64,000 nucleotides of DNA from Methanoregulaceae archaeon. Lineage in GTDB: Archaea > Halobacteriota > Methanomicrobia > Methanomicrobiales > Methanospirillaceae. The translations under genes were made by a program, and so were the position numbers. Under the pieces are notes generated by a model. The model was not told the origin of the DNA, did not search any database, and worked only from the letters and a program-made list of their open reading frames with translations. The stretch covers positions 1 through 64,000 of the forward strand of contig JAJFVA010000035.1 of the NCBI GenBank assembly GCA_021371995.1, given 5' to 3'. Positions 8,668 to 16,410 of this stretch are shown one piece after another. Numbering within the stretch: position 1 is the stretch's first letter; each line of letters starts with the position of its first letter.

Positions 8668-9387
8668 ATGTTCGGCGTATCTTCATTCTGTCTCCATAAA
8701 GAGCCGCTTGCCAGTGCTCTTGAACAACTGGCACCTGTCACCGACCTCGTGGAGATAATGGATGACGGCCCTCATTTTATCGAGTCGGTTGAAATACTGG
8801 AATCATACTCGTTCTGCTATACATTCCATGCTCCATCACGGAGCATTAACATTGCAAGCATCCATGAGCCGGTCCGGCGGGCAAGCGTTGAGGTAATCGG
8901 TACATGTTTCTCGCTGGCCGGGGAGGTAAATGCAAAGGTAGTGATTCATCCGGGATATTTTGCATGGGAGGAGGAACAAAAAAAGGCCCTCCGGCAGTTC
9001 CACGCTTCCCTGAGAGAACTCAAAGCTCTCGCCGATGCATGCTCCATTGAATTTTTTATTGAGAACATGGGAAACTGGAACTACTTTCTCCTCAAAGAGC
9101 CATGGGAAATCAGCAATCTAGGCTTGTTCGATCTCGCTCTCGATGTCGGGCATGCCTATCTGAACCACTGCCTTGATGAATTCCTCTGCCTCCCATTCCG
9201 GCATATCCATCTTCATGACAATAACGGATCTGACGATGCACATAAGGCGGTCGGGAGCGGCAGCATTGACTTTAATGCGGTAATGAAGGCAGTGCACCGG
9301 ACAAAAGCCACCCCAATCATTGAGGTGGCGACACTGGATGGCGTGCTCCGGAGCCTCGCTTACCTTGGTTGTACGATACCAGGGTAA
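8668..9387 (+). CDS. Xylose-isomerase-like TIM-barrel protein
   Basis: A 239-residue member of the sugar phosphate isomerase/epimerase (AP endonuclease 2-like) TIM-barrel superfamily. Strand motifs carry the metal ligands: FHAPS near residue 54, VIHPGYF near 93, FFIENMGNW near 130, LALDVGHAYL near 155, HIHLHDNNGSDDAH near 180 and PIIEVATL near 222. A metal-dependent isomerase, epimerase or phosphodiesterase is likely; the substrate is unknown. ATG at 8668 is chosen because family proteins start just before this first strand (FGVSSFCL). The frame is open 29 codons further upstream. Confidence 0.85.
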   Translation: MFGVSSFCLHKEPLASALEQLAPVTDLVEIMDDGPHFIESVEILESYSFCYTFHAPSRSINIASIHEPVRRASVEVIGTCFSLAGEVNAKVVIHPGYFAWEEEQKKALRQFHASLRELKALADACSIEFFIENMGNWNYFLLKEPWEISNLGLFDLALDVGHAYLNHCLDEFLCLPFRHIHLHDNNGSDDAHKAVGSGSIDFNAVMKAVHRTKATPIIEVATLDGVLRSLAYLGCTIPG

Positions 9388-9508
9388 TTCCGCGTTCCTG
9401 GACATTCCAGGTCATATATCAGCCCAGTTTACCGGTAATATCTTCTTTTTACCATATCTCTTCCGCAATCTTTTAAAAGGTTCAGTCCAAAGGTTATTGG
9501 TGCATTGT

Positions 9509-9581
9509 GCCTCAGTGGCTCAGTCGGTAGAGCGTGTCCTTGGTAAGGACAAGGTCGAGGGTTCGATTCCCTCCTGAGGCT
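9509..9581 (+). tRNA. tRNA-Thr (anticodon GGT)
   Basis: Acceptor GCCTCAG (9509-9515) pairs with CTGAGGC (9574-9580), discriminator T at 9581. The D arm is GGCTCAGTCGGTAGAGC. The anticodon stem TGTCC/GGACA encloses loop TTGGTAA with anticodon GGT. The T arm is GAGGG-TTCGATT-CCCTC. A TATA-like TTTTAAAA lies at 9471-9478, about 35 bp upstream. Confidence 0.95.
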
Positions 9582-9623
9582 CTTCATTCCAGACTTTTTT
9601 AACATTCCCGGTTGATCAGGGTT

Positions 9624-10145
9624 TTACCTGTATTTTGTTTCTTCGGGACAGATTTCAGAATTTTCTACAACCAGAAGTTCACGGATTTCCAACCGGGTTG
9701 CCATTATACTTTTAATGAGCTGACTGTCAGCGGAATCAGGGATACATCGGCCCCGATCTACCAGTATCGGTTCACACAGACATGGAGGAGAATTAATTGG
9801 CTTTGGTTCATCCTTCCGGAGAATAACGGTGTGAAATCGTTCCAGTTGTTCGATCCCTGATTCAAGATCTCCGGTATCGTATGGATTCCTGAGAAATATG
9901 TATACTTTTTGCAACCCTCCTCTCAGTTTTTTCAGATAAAGAGTTATGGGAATTCCTCTCATCACAGGTCTCCCGTGGTCGCTGGCCCCTGTACAAGGTA
10001 GCAGTGTAAGCCCCTCTGCCCGTTGCGCCCGTCCATCTTCCCATCCAGAATGGCATCTTCCCCCAATATCTTCAGGCTCCGGGAAAATGAATGGTTCCCG
10101 GCAATGCTGGCAGTGTATACCCGATTGTTTGAAGAGGATCAACAA
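9624..10145 (-). CDS. Unrecognised Cys-rich hypothetical protein
   Basis: A 173-codon frame starting at TTG (10145). It has nine Cys, including HCQHC near residue 13 and CLC in the middle, which could bind a metal. Codon choice looks like its neighbours (GAA, CGG, GGG, CTT), and no convincing gene is on the other strand. Against it are the rare start, the absence of any Shine-Dalgarno, and a second shorter open frame on the same strand (9862-10056). The homologue is unknown to me. It may be a real accessory gene or decayed sequence. Confidence 0.4.
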   Translation of the reverse strand: MLILFKQSGIHCQHCREPFIFPEPEDIGGRCHSGWEDGRAQRAEGLTLLPCTGASDHGRPVMRGIPITLYLKKLRGGLQKVYIFLRNPYDTGDLESGIEQLERFHTVILRKDEPKPINSPPCLCEPILVDRGRCIPDSADSQLIKSIMATRLEIRELLVVENSEICPEETKYR

Positions 10146-10221
10146 AATTGATTTTTATGAGTAATTTTCATCAAACAGATGAATATAAAGGATATTTTAA
10201 AAGAAAGAAGAGCACAGGCTA

Positions 10222-10485
10222 TCATTCCCGGGTTATCTCTCCACCGGAACTTCGTATCATTTCTTCTATCGTATCCTGAAGGATACCGTCACCGAGAGCA
10301 TGATCAAGCATCGGAAAAATCCCGACAAGAGGGAGAGGTTTGAAAATAGCACGTGGTGGAATGTTATCTTTCATCGGCACCTGACCGGGTTCAACCACCC
10401 GGGTAGTCCCATCATCCCAGACTGCAAGGTTTCCATATCCCTGGGCATCCCAGATTTCCCTGATAATGTCTTTTGTGTGAAGCAT
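10222..10485 (-). CDS. Small hypothetical protein, 87 aa
   Basis: An 87-residue soluble protein. The N-terminal half looks like a short beta-rich fold (IREIWDAQGYGNLAVWDDGTT), followed by a proline-rich stretch and a helical C-terminus (ILQDTIEEMIRSSGG). The composition is normal for a real gene and nothing competes on the other strand. I do not recognise the family. It stands alone between the thioesterase and the Cys-rich frame, all on the minus strand. Confidence 0.6.
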   Translation of the reverse strand: MLHTKDIIREIWDAQGYGNLAVWDDGTTRVVEPGQVPMKDNIPPRAIFKPLPLVGIFPMLDHALGDGILQDTIEEMIRSSGGEITRE

Positions 10486-10618
10486 AATCTCATTTCCCGC
10501 TTAAGGATTGCAGCAACGTGGCATTAAAGTGATGGTACCTTAAGGCAAATATTGTACGATTCATCATAAGTAACAGATGAGTGTCCTGGTCACAGTCGAT
10601 CTACCGCGGGAAAAATCG

Positions 10619-11011
10619 TCAGTCTCGAGGTGTTTTACGATATACCATACCCTGGAAGATGGCAATCTTCTCCCCATGTTCTCCTGTAACCTGCACGGTG
10701 TAACTGGCAAGTTTCGGATTTCTGGCATATTCTTCGGCCTCGGCATACAGGGTCCCTGAGCGTGCAGCAGTGAGGTAAGAGATATGAGCGCTAATTGCAG
10801 CAGCGGGGATACCATGCGAATTGGAAGCAAGTGCAAACGCTGAATCGGCAAGGGTAAAAATAGCTCCTCCATGGACCGTATGGTGACTGTTCATATGCTG
10901 CTCTCCAATCTCCATTTTTACACGGGCCTTCCCCGGAGAGACTTCTATCAGCTCTATCCCGGCCTGCCGGGCAAATATATCTGCTTCAAAGAAACGGGTA
11001 GAATCATCCAT
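10619..11011 (-). CDS. PaaI-family hotdog thioesterase
   Basis: A 130-residue single hotdog domain of the PaaI/YdiI type. HTVHGGAIFTLADSAFALASN (residues about 44-64) is the conserved HGG(A/V)xxxLxD motif carrying the catalytic Asp. ISAHISYLTAA is the second conserved strand. Family members hydrolyse acyl- or aroyl-CoA thioesters as homotetramers; the physiological acyl-CoA is unknown here. Length is typical. It starts about 100 bp from the next gene and is probably monocistronic. Confidence 0.9.
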   Translation of the reverse strand: MDDSTRFFEADIFARQAGIELIEVSPGKARVKMEIGEQHMNSHHTVHGGAIFTLADSAFALASNSHGIPAAAISAHISYLTAARSGTLYAEAEEYARNPKLASYTVQVTGEHGEKIAIFQGMVYRKTPRD

Positions 11012-11107
11012 GCCTAAAGGTATCCCCTGCCGACAGAAAAGAGATTGCGTTTCTCCGGCAATGAGCGGACTTGATCGGGGGGAGGGAGAAAACAGCCTGT
11101 ATACGGC

Positions 11108-11464
11108 TTATCTCCCCAGCGCCAGGTCAATGCCCCGGTTTATGCAGCTATATGCTTCATTCTCACGACCTATCCTTTTCAGAATAAGCCCCTTATTAAA
11201 CCAGGTCTCTGCATTGTATGGATCATGTTTGAGTGCCTCGTCATAACTGGCGAGGGCCTCATCACACCGGCCAAGTTCATCAAGACAGTTCCCCTTTTCG
11301 TGCCAGGCGCCCGCATAATGTGGGTCTGTTGAAAGAGCACGATCATAGTACTCCAGGGCATGCAGGTAATCTCCTGCATGTGATGCTTCACTTGCCCTGT
11401 GGTAAAAATACTCCGCATTCTGTGAGATTTTTATCAACGCTCTCCCTGACTGGTTCATATTCAT
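11108..11464 (-). CDS. TPR repeat protein, 118 aa
   Basis: About three TPR units, each with the A-W/A-G-Y/F-A-P pattern: AGDYLHALEYYDRALSTDP, GNCLDELGRCDEALASYDEA and GLILKRIGRENEAYSCINRG. It is soluble and has no signal peptide. It is a protein-protein interaction module of unknown partner. TPR-only proteins of this length are common in Methanomicrobiales, where they often expand (general knowledge). It stands alone upstream of the divergent sensor gene. Confidence 0.85.
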   Translation of the reverse strand: MNMNQSGRALIKISQNAEYFYHRASEASHAGDYLHALEYYDRALSTDPHYAGAWHEKGNCLDELGRCDEALASYDEALKHDPYNAETWFNKGLILKRIGRENEAYSCINRGIDLALGR

Positions 11465-11716
11465 TACGATCTCCTCCGTTTACGGGTATGCTATAGGCCT
11501 TGTGCTGGCGGTTCCCCCAAGGCAGGTGATAATAATTATTAAATTAAAATAATTCTATGCACTATAATTATGGTCACATAATTTGATAGGCAATACATGA
11601 ATCATTATTGCACGGCATTACTGACAGACGATTCCTTATCAGGAAAGTGCCAGGGAACTCTGCGGGTAGCAATAAAAGTGCAAACCTTTTTGATAGATAC
11701 TCCTGATTGTAATCCA

Positions 11717-14368
11717 ATGAACAACCATGCCGATCAGCGGATAGATGAAATCCGGAATCTTTTAAAGGGGAATCCCCGCGGGATGAGCATCTCCGAAATA
11801 GCTGAGCGACTTGGCTTGAAGAGAAACATCGTTTCCGGGGACCTGAATTATCTTGAGAGACTTGGTCACGTTGAAATGCAGTCAATAGGAACAAGCAAGG
11901 TGTACTTCTCAACCACGAACATACCTCTCTCCGGCATTCTCAATTATTCTTCGGACATGATCCTTATCCTCGATGAAAACAAGAAAATCATCGAGGCGAA
12001 TGCGCCAGTCCTCAGGATCACTGGCAGAAACCGGGAAGAAACAATTGGAAGATCGCTGGAAGAATGTTCAGGACCTTTCTTTGCAGCGTTACATGCAATG
12101 GGAGAGAACGGGGACGGGGAGCAAGACCTGACACTCTGGCTCCCCCAACTTGATGATCCCCGTGGAATGCGCCATTTCAGGGTAAAACAGATACCTGCAG
12201 TGTTTGAGGATACCCGACGGGGCACCATGATCATGGTCGAGGATATTTCCGAAGAGATCCGGTACCGTGATGCCCTCCGGTTGAGCGAGGCGCAATACAA
12301 GGCAATCGTTGAAGATCTGCCCGATCTTATCTTAAGGTTCCTTCCTAATGGCACAATCACCTATGTAAACAGATTATTCAGGGAAACGTTCGGACAGGGA
12401 GATGCTGAATTTCGCGGCGAGAATGTATATTCATACTTTTCGGGCCAGGGCCGGGTCGAATTCCTTGAACATGTTCATGATGCAAAGGGGGAGGCTCCCG
12501 TTGTTACACGGGTCCATGCTGTCCAGACAAAAAACGGTCCCCGGAGATTATCTTTCACCATCAGGGCAATATTCAATGAAAATAAGAAGATTATCGAGTA
12601 CCAGGGAATCGGCAGGGATATCTCTGCAGAACTCGATACCCGCGACCAGGTGATGCGTCATGTTGCTGAAACAGAATTTTTATGCAGGAAATCGCAGAAT
12701 TTTCTTGAAACAACCTGTGACAGCGATATTTTTGCTCATCTCTCATCAGGCATCGCTGAAATTGTTCCTGATGCAGTAGTTGTAATATGTTCCTATGATA
12801 ATCCGACCAAAATGATGAGGTTAAGAGTGATAAGAGATGAGAAAGGAGCCGATCTATTACGGGAAATTTTTGGTGAAAAAGAGGTAGATTTTTTCCTTTC
12901 CCCTGAGATTCTCTCGAAAACAGGTGAATATGAGAAAATACAGAATGGAAAGCTTGCAGAAATAAAAACTGATCTTCTGTATCCCCTTGTGGGAGACTCT
13001 TCAGTCAGGCTCCTGCAGCAGACTATCGGTCATCGAAACATCTACGCAACCATGATGGTCTGGGAAGGGGATGTGATAGGCGCAACGGCAATCTGTCTCC
13101 CCATGGGAGATGAGCTGAACAATAAATCGCTGGTTGAGACCTGCATAGGCATGGCAGCACTTACCTTCCAGCGGCATATTATAAAAGAATCACTCTCACT
13201 GAGCAAAAATCGCTTCTCAATGATTACTGAGACCTCCCCTCTTCCCATAGCGATCATAGATCCCAGTGGGCGATACCTCTTCCTGAATAACAAATTCATC
13301 GCGAAGTTTGGATACACTCTCGATGATATCCCTGATGGAAAGAAGTGGTTTCTCCACGCATATCCCGATGCGGGAGAGATGCAGAAGGCACGGGATCTCT
13401 GGATGAGTGATCTGAAAAATTCAAGACCGGGCGAGATTCGTTCAAGGCAGTTAAGGGTCAGGTGCAAGGATGGATCATTCAGGATGATCGTGTTCCACCC
13501 TGTGACCCTTCTTGACGGATGTCAGCTGGTTATCTATGAAGATATTTCAGAATTAGAAGAAGCAGAACGGATAAGAAATCTCCTTGCAGAGATTGTCAGA
13601 TCCTCACATGACGCAATCATCGGAATGACCACAACGGGAAGGATCCAGACGTGGAATCCCGGCGCGGAGAGAATTTATGGGTACACTGCCGATGAGGCGG
13701 TCGGCAAAGATATCGAAATCATCTTTCCCCCTTCCCTGATCAATGAGAAAGACTGGATTCTCAAAAAAGTGAGATCCGGAGAATTCATATCCGATTTTGA
13801 GACAAAGAGAGTGAGAAAGGATGATGCCATAATTGACGTTTCAGTCACCATTTCACCGATATTTGACAGGGAAAACAAAATTATCGGTACTTCCACTATT
13901 GTAAAAGACATTACGGCAAAGAAAGCAGAAGAACGTTTCAGGGCGCTCGAATCAAGGTACCAGGAGATGGTTGATTCAATCAACGTGGGAGTCTACCGGA
14001 GCACGGGAGATCCTGAGGGAAAATTCATCTGGGGAAATTCATACCTGGTGAAAATCCTTGGATATTCATCGTTTGAGGCAGTAAAGGAACTTCCCATCGT
14101 GGATATCTTTCTCCAGACAAACGGGAGGAAGGAACTTATTGAAGATCTGAGGCGTAGTGGTTTTGTGAAGAATCGTGAGCTTATGCTCAAAAAGAGCGAT
14201 GGGTCCGTTATTTATGCCCGTGTCACAGCACTTGCAACGTTCGGTTCCCAAGGTGAGATCTCCTACATCAATGGTATTGTGGAAGATGTTACCGAAAACA
14301 GGGTTCTCTCCCGTAAGCTTGCCTCACTGCAGGGATTATCAGAAGAAAACCGGCTGTACCCTTCATGA
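11717..14368 (+). CDS. HTH-GAF-multi-PAS sensor protein without kinase domain
   Basis: An 883-residue soluble protein. An N-terminal winged HTH (about 5-65, GMSISEIAERLGLKRNIVSG) is followed by two PAS domains (about 70-185 and 190-315). A GAF-like region with Cys residues follows (about 320-500), then three more PAS domains (about 505-620, 630-750, 755-870). PAC motifs such as GTSTIVKDITA are clear. There is no HisKA/HATPase, GGDEF or methyl-accepting domain, so DNA binding by the HTH is the likely output. ATG 11717 is chosen because the 40 codons before it are unlike any domain. The ligand is unknown. Confidence 0.88.
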   Translation: MNNHADQRIDEIRNLLKGNPRGMSISEIAERLGLKRNIVSGDLNYLERLGHVEMQSIGTSKVYFSTTNIPLSGILNYSSDMILILDENKKIIEANAPVLRITGRNREETIGRSLEECSGPFFAALHAMGENGDGEQDLTLWLPQLDDPRGMRHFRVKQIPAVFEDTRRGTMIMVEDISEEIRYRDALRLSEAQYKAIVEDLPDLILRFLPNGTITYVNRLFRETFGQGDAEFRGENVYSYFSGQGRVEFLEHVHDAKGEAPVVTRVHAVQTKNGPRRLSFTIRAIFNENKKIIEYQGIGRDISAELDTRDQVMRHVAETEFLCRKSQNFLETTCDSDIFAHLSSGIAEIVPDAVVVICSYDNPTKMMRLRVIRDEKGADLLREIFGEKEVDFFLSPEILSKTGEYEKIQNGKLAEIKTDLLYPLVGDSSVRLLQQTIGHRNIYATMMVWEGDVIGATAICLPMGDELNNKSLVETCIGMAALTFQRHIIKESLSLSKNRFSMITETSPLPIAIIDPSGRYLFLNNKFIAKFGYTLDDIPDGKKWFLHAYPDAGEMQKARDLWMSDLKNSRPGEIRSRQLRVRCKDGSFRMIVFHPVTLLDGCQLVIYEDISELEEAERIRNLLAEIVRSSHDAIIGMTTTGRIQTWNPGAERIYGYTADEAVGKDIEIIFPPSLINEKDWILKKVRSGEFISDFETKRVRKDDAIIDVSVTISPIFDRENKIIGTSTIVKDITAKKAEERFRALESRYQEMVDSINVGVYRSTGDPEGKFIWGNSYLVKILGYSSFEAVKELPIVDIFLQTNGRKELIEDLRRSGFVKNRELMLKKSDGSVIYARVTALATFGSQGEISYINGIVEDVTENRVLSRKLASLQGLSEENRLYPS

Positions 14369-14513
14369 GGACTTCATCACATGGGATCAATTATGTCAAG
14401 GGAAAGAATAGGATCTTTGCGTTTCTTGGCCCCCAAGATATGCTGCATCTTGAAAGAGAATAATCCCAGCAGAATCTGTTATTAAGGAAGTAATAAAAGA
14501 ATTGAATTCTGCA

Positions 14514-15404
14514 TCAGCCTGTTTTTTCATGGACTTTATCGGGTACGGTGACTTCAATATAGAACGGCGGATAAAATAAGATTCTCTCTTTCCTCAACGG
14601 ATCTTGGAAGAGAATTCCCTCATTTGTCCGCTCAGAAGTAACAATGTAGGAATAAAAACGGTGCCTCCTCACCTCATGCCGGTCTTCAATGCCCAGGAGA
14701 TCCCCGGGGTCCAGACCGGAAGATTTCGCATATGCTCTCTTAAACGAAATACCATGAACCAGATCATAATCTTCCAGGATATAGGAAGCATTCTCATCCC
14801 GTATCACGAGCCATCTGAATGGATGAAACGTTGGAATGATGATCCCCCTGGTATGGATTCGTACAAAAGAGCGGATTCCTGCAGAAAGAAGAATAAAAAT
14901 GATAAAAAATGCGATATACCCCAAGGCAAAGGATCCTGACCCGGCTCCTCCTGCCATGATTAGAGCAAATATGATGCTCGCCGCAAAGAGGACGATGCTT
15001 GGGCCTGGAAATATTCCGATTGTAAATTTCTTCAACGATAAGGGATATAAAAGAGGTATACCGGGAAATGCAAGGCTGTCCAGGACGATGTGGGTGCATA
15101 TTCCTGAAAAGATGACAAGAATCAAAACGGGCGGGACTCCTAAACAGTACGGGCAGGCACCAGCCGTTACTCCAAGAATGATTCCGAACCAGGCAAGTCC
15201 GGCAATAACTACTGCACCTGCGAAGCTGTGAGTAAATCCGCCGTGGGTAAGAATAAAGAGAGAGGGATGGTTGTCTGATAGTGGCTTGAACAGGATATCA
15301 ATATCAGGGATAATTGCACCAAGCACCATCGCAAAGAGATAGAGGGAGGGGGTTGATGCAGGGAGAGAGAGAGTTATTACAAAGGCGTGGGTGAGTGAAT
15401 CCAC
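14514..15404 (-). CDS. YdjM-like membrane-bound metal-dependent hydrolase
   Basis: A 296-residue integral membrane protein of the YdjM/DUF457 family. Conserved N-terminal motifs are MDSLTHAF (H6), LGAIIPDIDIL near residue 30 and HGGFTHSF near 54, followed by HIVLDSL near 105. These His/Asp residues form the predicted metal site. Five or six transmembrane helices fill the first 170 residues, and a soluble domain of about 110 residues ends the protein. The biochemical substrate of the family is not established. It is monocistronic, convergent with the PAS sensor gene. Confidence 0.85.
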   Translation of the reverse strand: MDSLTHAFVITLSLPASTPSLYLFAMVLGAIIPDIDILFKPLSDNHPSLFILTHGGFTHSFAGAVVIAGLAWFGIILGVTAGACPYCLGVPPVLILVIFSGICTHIVLDSLAFPGIPLLYPLSLKKFTIGIFPGPSIVLFAASIIFALIMAGGAGSGSFALGYIAFFIIFILLSAGIRSFVRIHTRGIIIPTFHPFRWLVIRDENASYILEDYDLVHGISFKRAYAKSSGLDPGDLLGIEDRHEVRRHRFYSYIVTSERTNEGILFQDPLRKERILFYPPFYIEVTVPDKVHEKTG

Positions 15405-15530
15405 ATCAAAGATGTATTCCTGTTATCTGAAAAATTATCCGGCAGTGACACTATATTGCATGGAAAGGGTGAATTTTTCCCCATAGGTATGGGGAACCGA
15501 ACGGTGGAAATGATCAAAAAAAAGAGCTTG

Positions 15531-15857
15531 CTAGTGGGGATGGTACTCTTTTACAGGAGCTATCTGGGCCTTACCCGCAAGGATCCTGTTCAGATCACGA
15601 TAACCGACCACATAGAGCTTTTGCTGTATCAGTGCGGTAAGTTCCTGCTTCTTTGGACCGAGAATCGGAGAAAGCCATGCAGTCCCTTCACGTTCGCCGG
15701 CAGGATCAACAACTTCGACTGACCGGTGGAAGAGGAGAGGGGGGATATCTTCTGGTGTAATGAAATAGCGTGACCCGGAAATATCCATGGATAAACCCCT
15801 GCCAGACCTGCGTGCGGTGCCTGCACGGGTATAAACGATGCATGGTGCCTTTCCCAT
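15531..15857 (-). CDS. Hypothetical protein, 108 aa
   Basis: A 108-residue protein without signal peptide or membrane helix. Segments such as GSRYFITPEDIPPLLFHRSVEVVDPAG look like short beta strands with a conserved-looking domain boundary. The C-terminus is polar (KAQIAPVKEYHPH). Codon use matches its neighbours. I do not recognise the family; the length and fold suggest a small beta-rich domain. It stands alone between the YdjM gene and the gap with the candidate RNA. Confidence 0.6.
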   Translation of the reverse strand: MGKAPCIVYTRAGTARRSGRGLSMDISGSRYFITPEDIPPLLFHRSVEVVDPAGEREGTAWLSPILGPKKQELTALIQQKLYVVGYRDLNRILAGKAQIAPVKEYHPH

Positions 15858-16083
15858 TATACTTCACCACCATCCTATAGGAATTATGAAGATGTAAATG
15901 TGCCGTCAGACGCTAAAATGAAGTTATTTTAATGAACAGGCAATTTTAATCAGGTTATATCAGGTACATAAAAAAGTTTTCCTGTTCCTGGATTTTACTG
16001 ATACGATACTGCGAACATGAAAATCAAATGCTCATTAAAGTCTTTAACATTAAAAAAAACGGTCAATTATCAGCACTTTTCAG

Positions 16084-16096
16084 AAAACTTTATATA
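16084..16096 (+). promoter_or_regulatory. Archaeal promoter upstream of candidate RNA
   Basis: A BRE-like GAAAAC is followed by TATA box TTTATATA at 16089-16096. At the usual spacing, transcription would start near 16118, immediately before the hairpin described in the next entry. No protein gene on this strand is served by it: the next gene to the right is on the other strand. Confidence 0.6.
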
Positions 16097-16117
16097 CAGA
16101 ACAATACAACAAAAAAG

Positions 16118-16237
16118 ATGAAGCCAGCATGGCCCGGAGCCTGGTATAGGCTTAAATTGCTGATACTCTAATTGATCGATGACTGATACTCTCACGCATC
16201 AATTATATACCATGCCCGGTCCATGATGGTCAGTTTT
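16118..16237 (+). ncRNA. Candidate structured RNA with long hairpin
   Basis: An outer stem pairs 16128-16148 with 16206-16225: about 19 base pairs, two mismatches and one bulged A. Its tip is TGGTATA/TATACCA. Inside it, TAATTGAT (16169-16176) pairs perfectly with ATCAATTA (16198-16205), and the end of this inner stem abuts the outer one without a gap. A 10-base direct repeat CTGATACTCT lies at 16160-16169 and 16183-16192. A T5 tract at 16233-16237 ends the element. With the promoter at 16089 this gives a transcript of about 120 nt. It is not a recognisable tRNA, RNase P, SRP or C/D box RNA. The rest of the 550-bp gap has only small hairpins (for example 16377-16391). Confidence 0.5.
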
Positions 16238-16410
16238 TACGTAGTCTTTAGTCTGGTACTAAGGCTGAACCTCTCCTGAAGAATCCTTTGCTTCATTCCC
16301 TTTTATGCAGTCTGGCTCAAAAACCAGCGGCATTATAACAAGAGAGATAACGGGAGGAACAGATGACTCTCATGAAGGGCGTTATACGCCCATACCGGGA
16401 TATCTCGTTA

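Noticed and set aside
16118-16237. C/D box guide RNA
   Set aside because: GATGA and CTGA sequences are present, but their spacing and pairing do not form C/D and C'/D' motifs.
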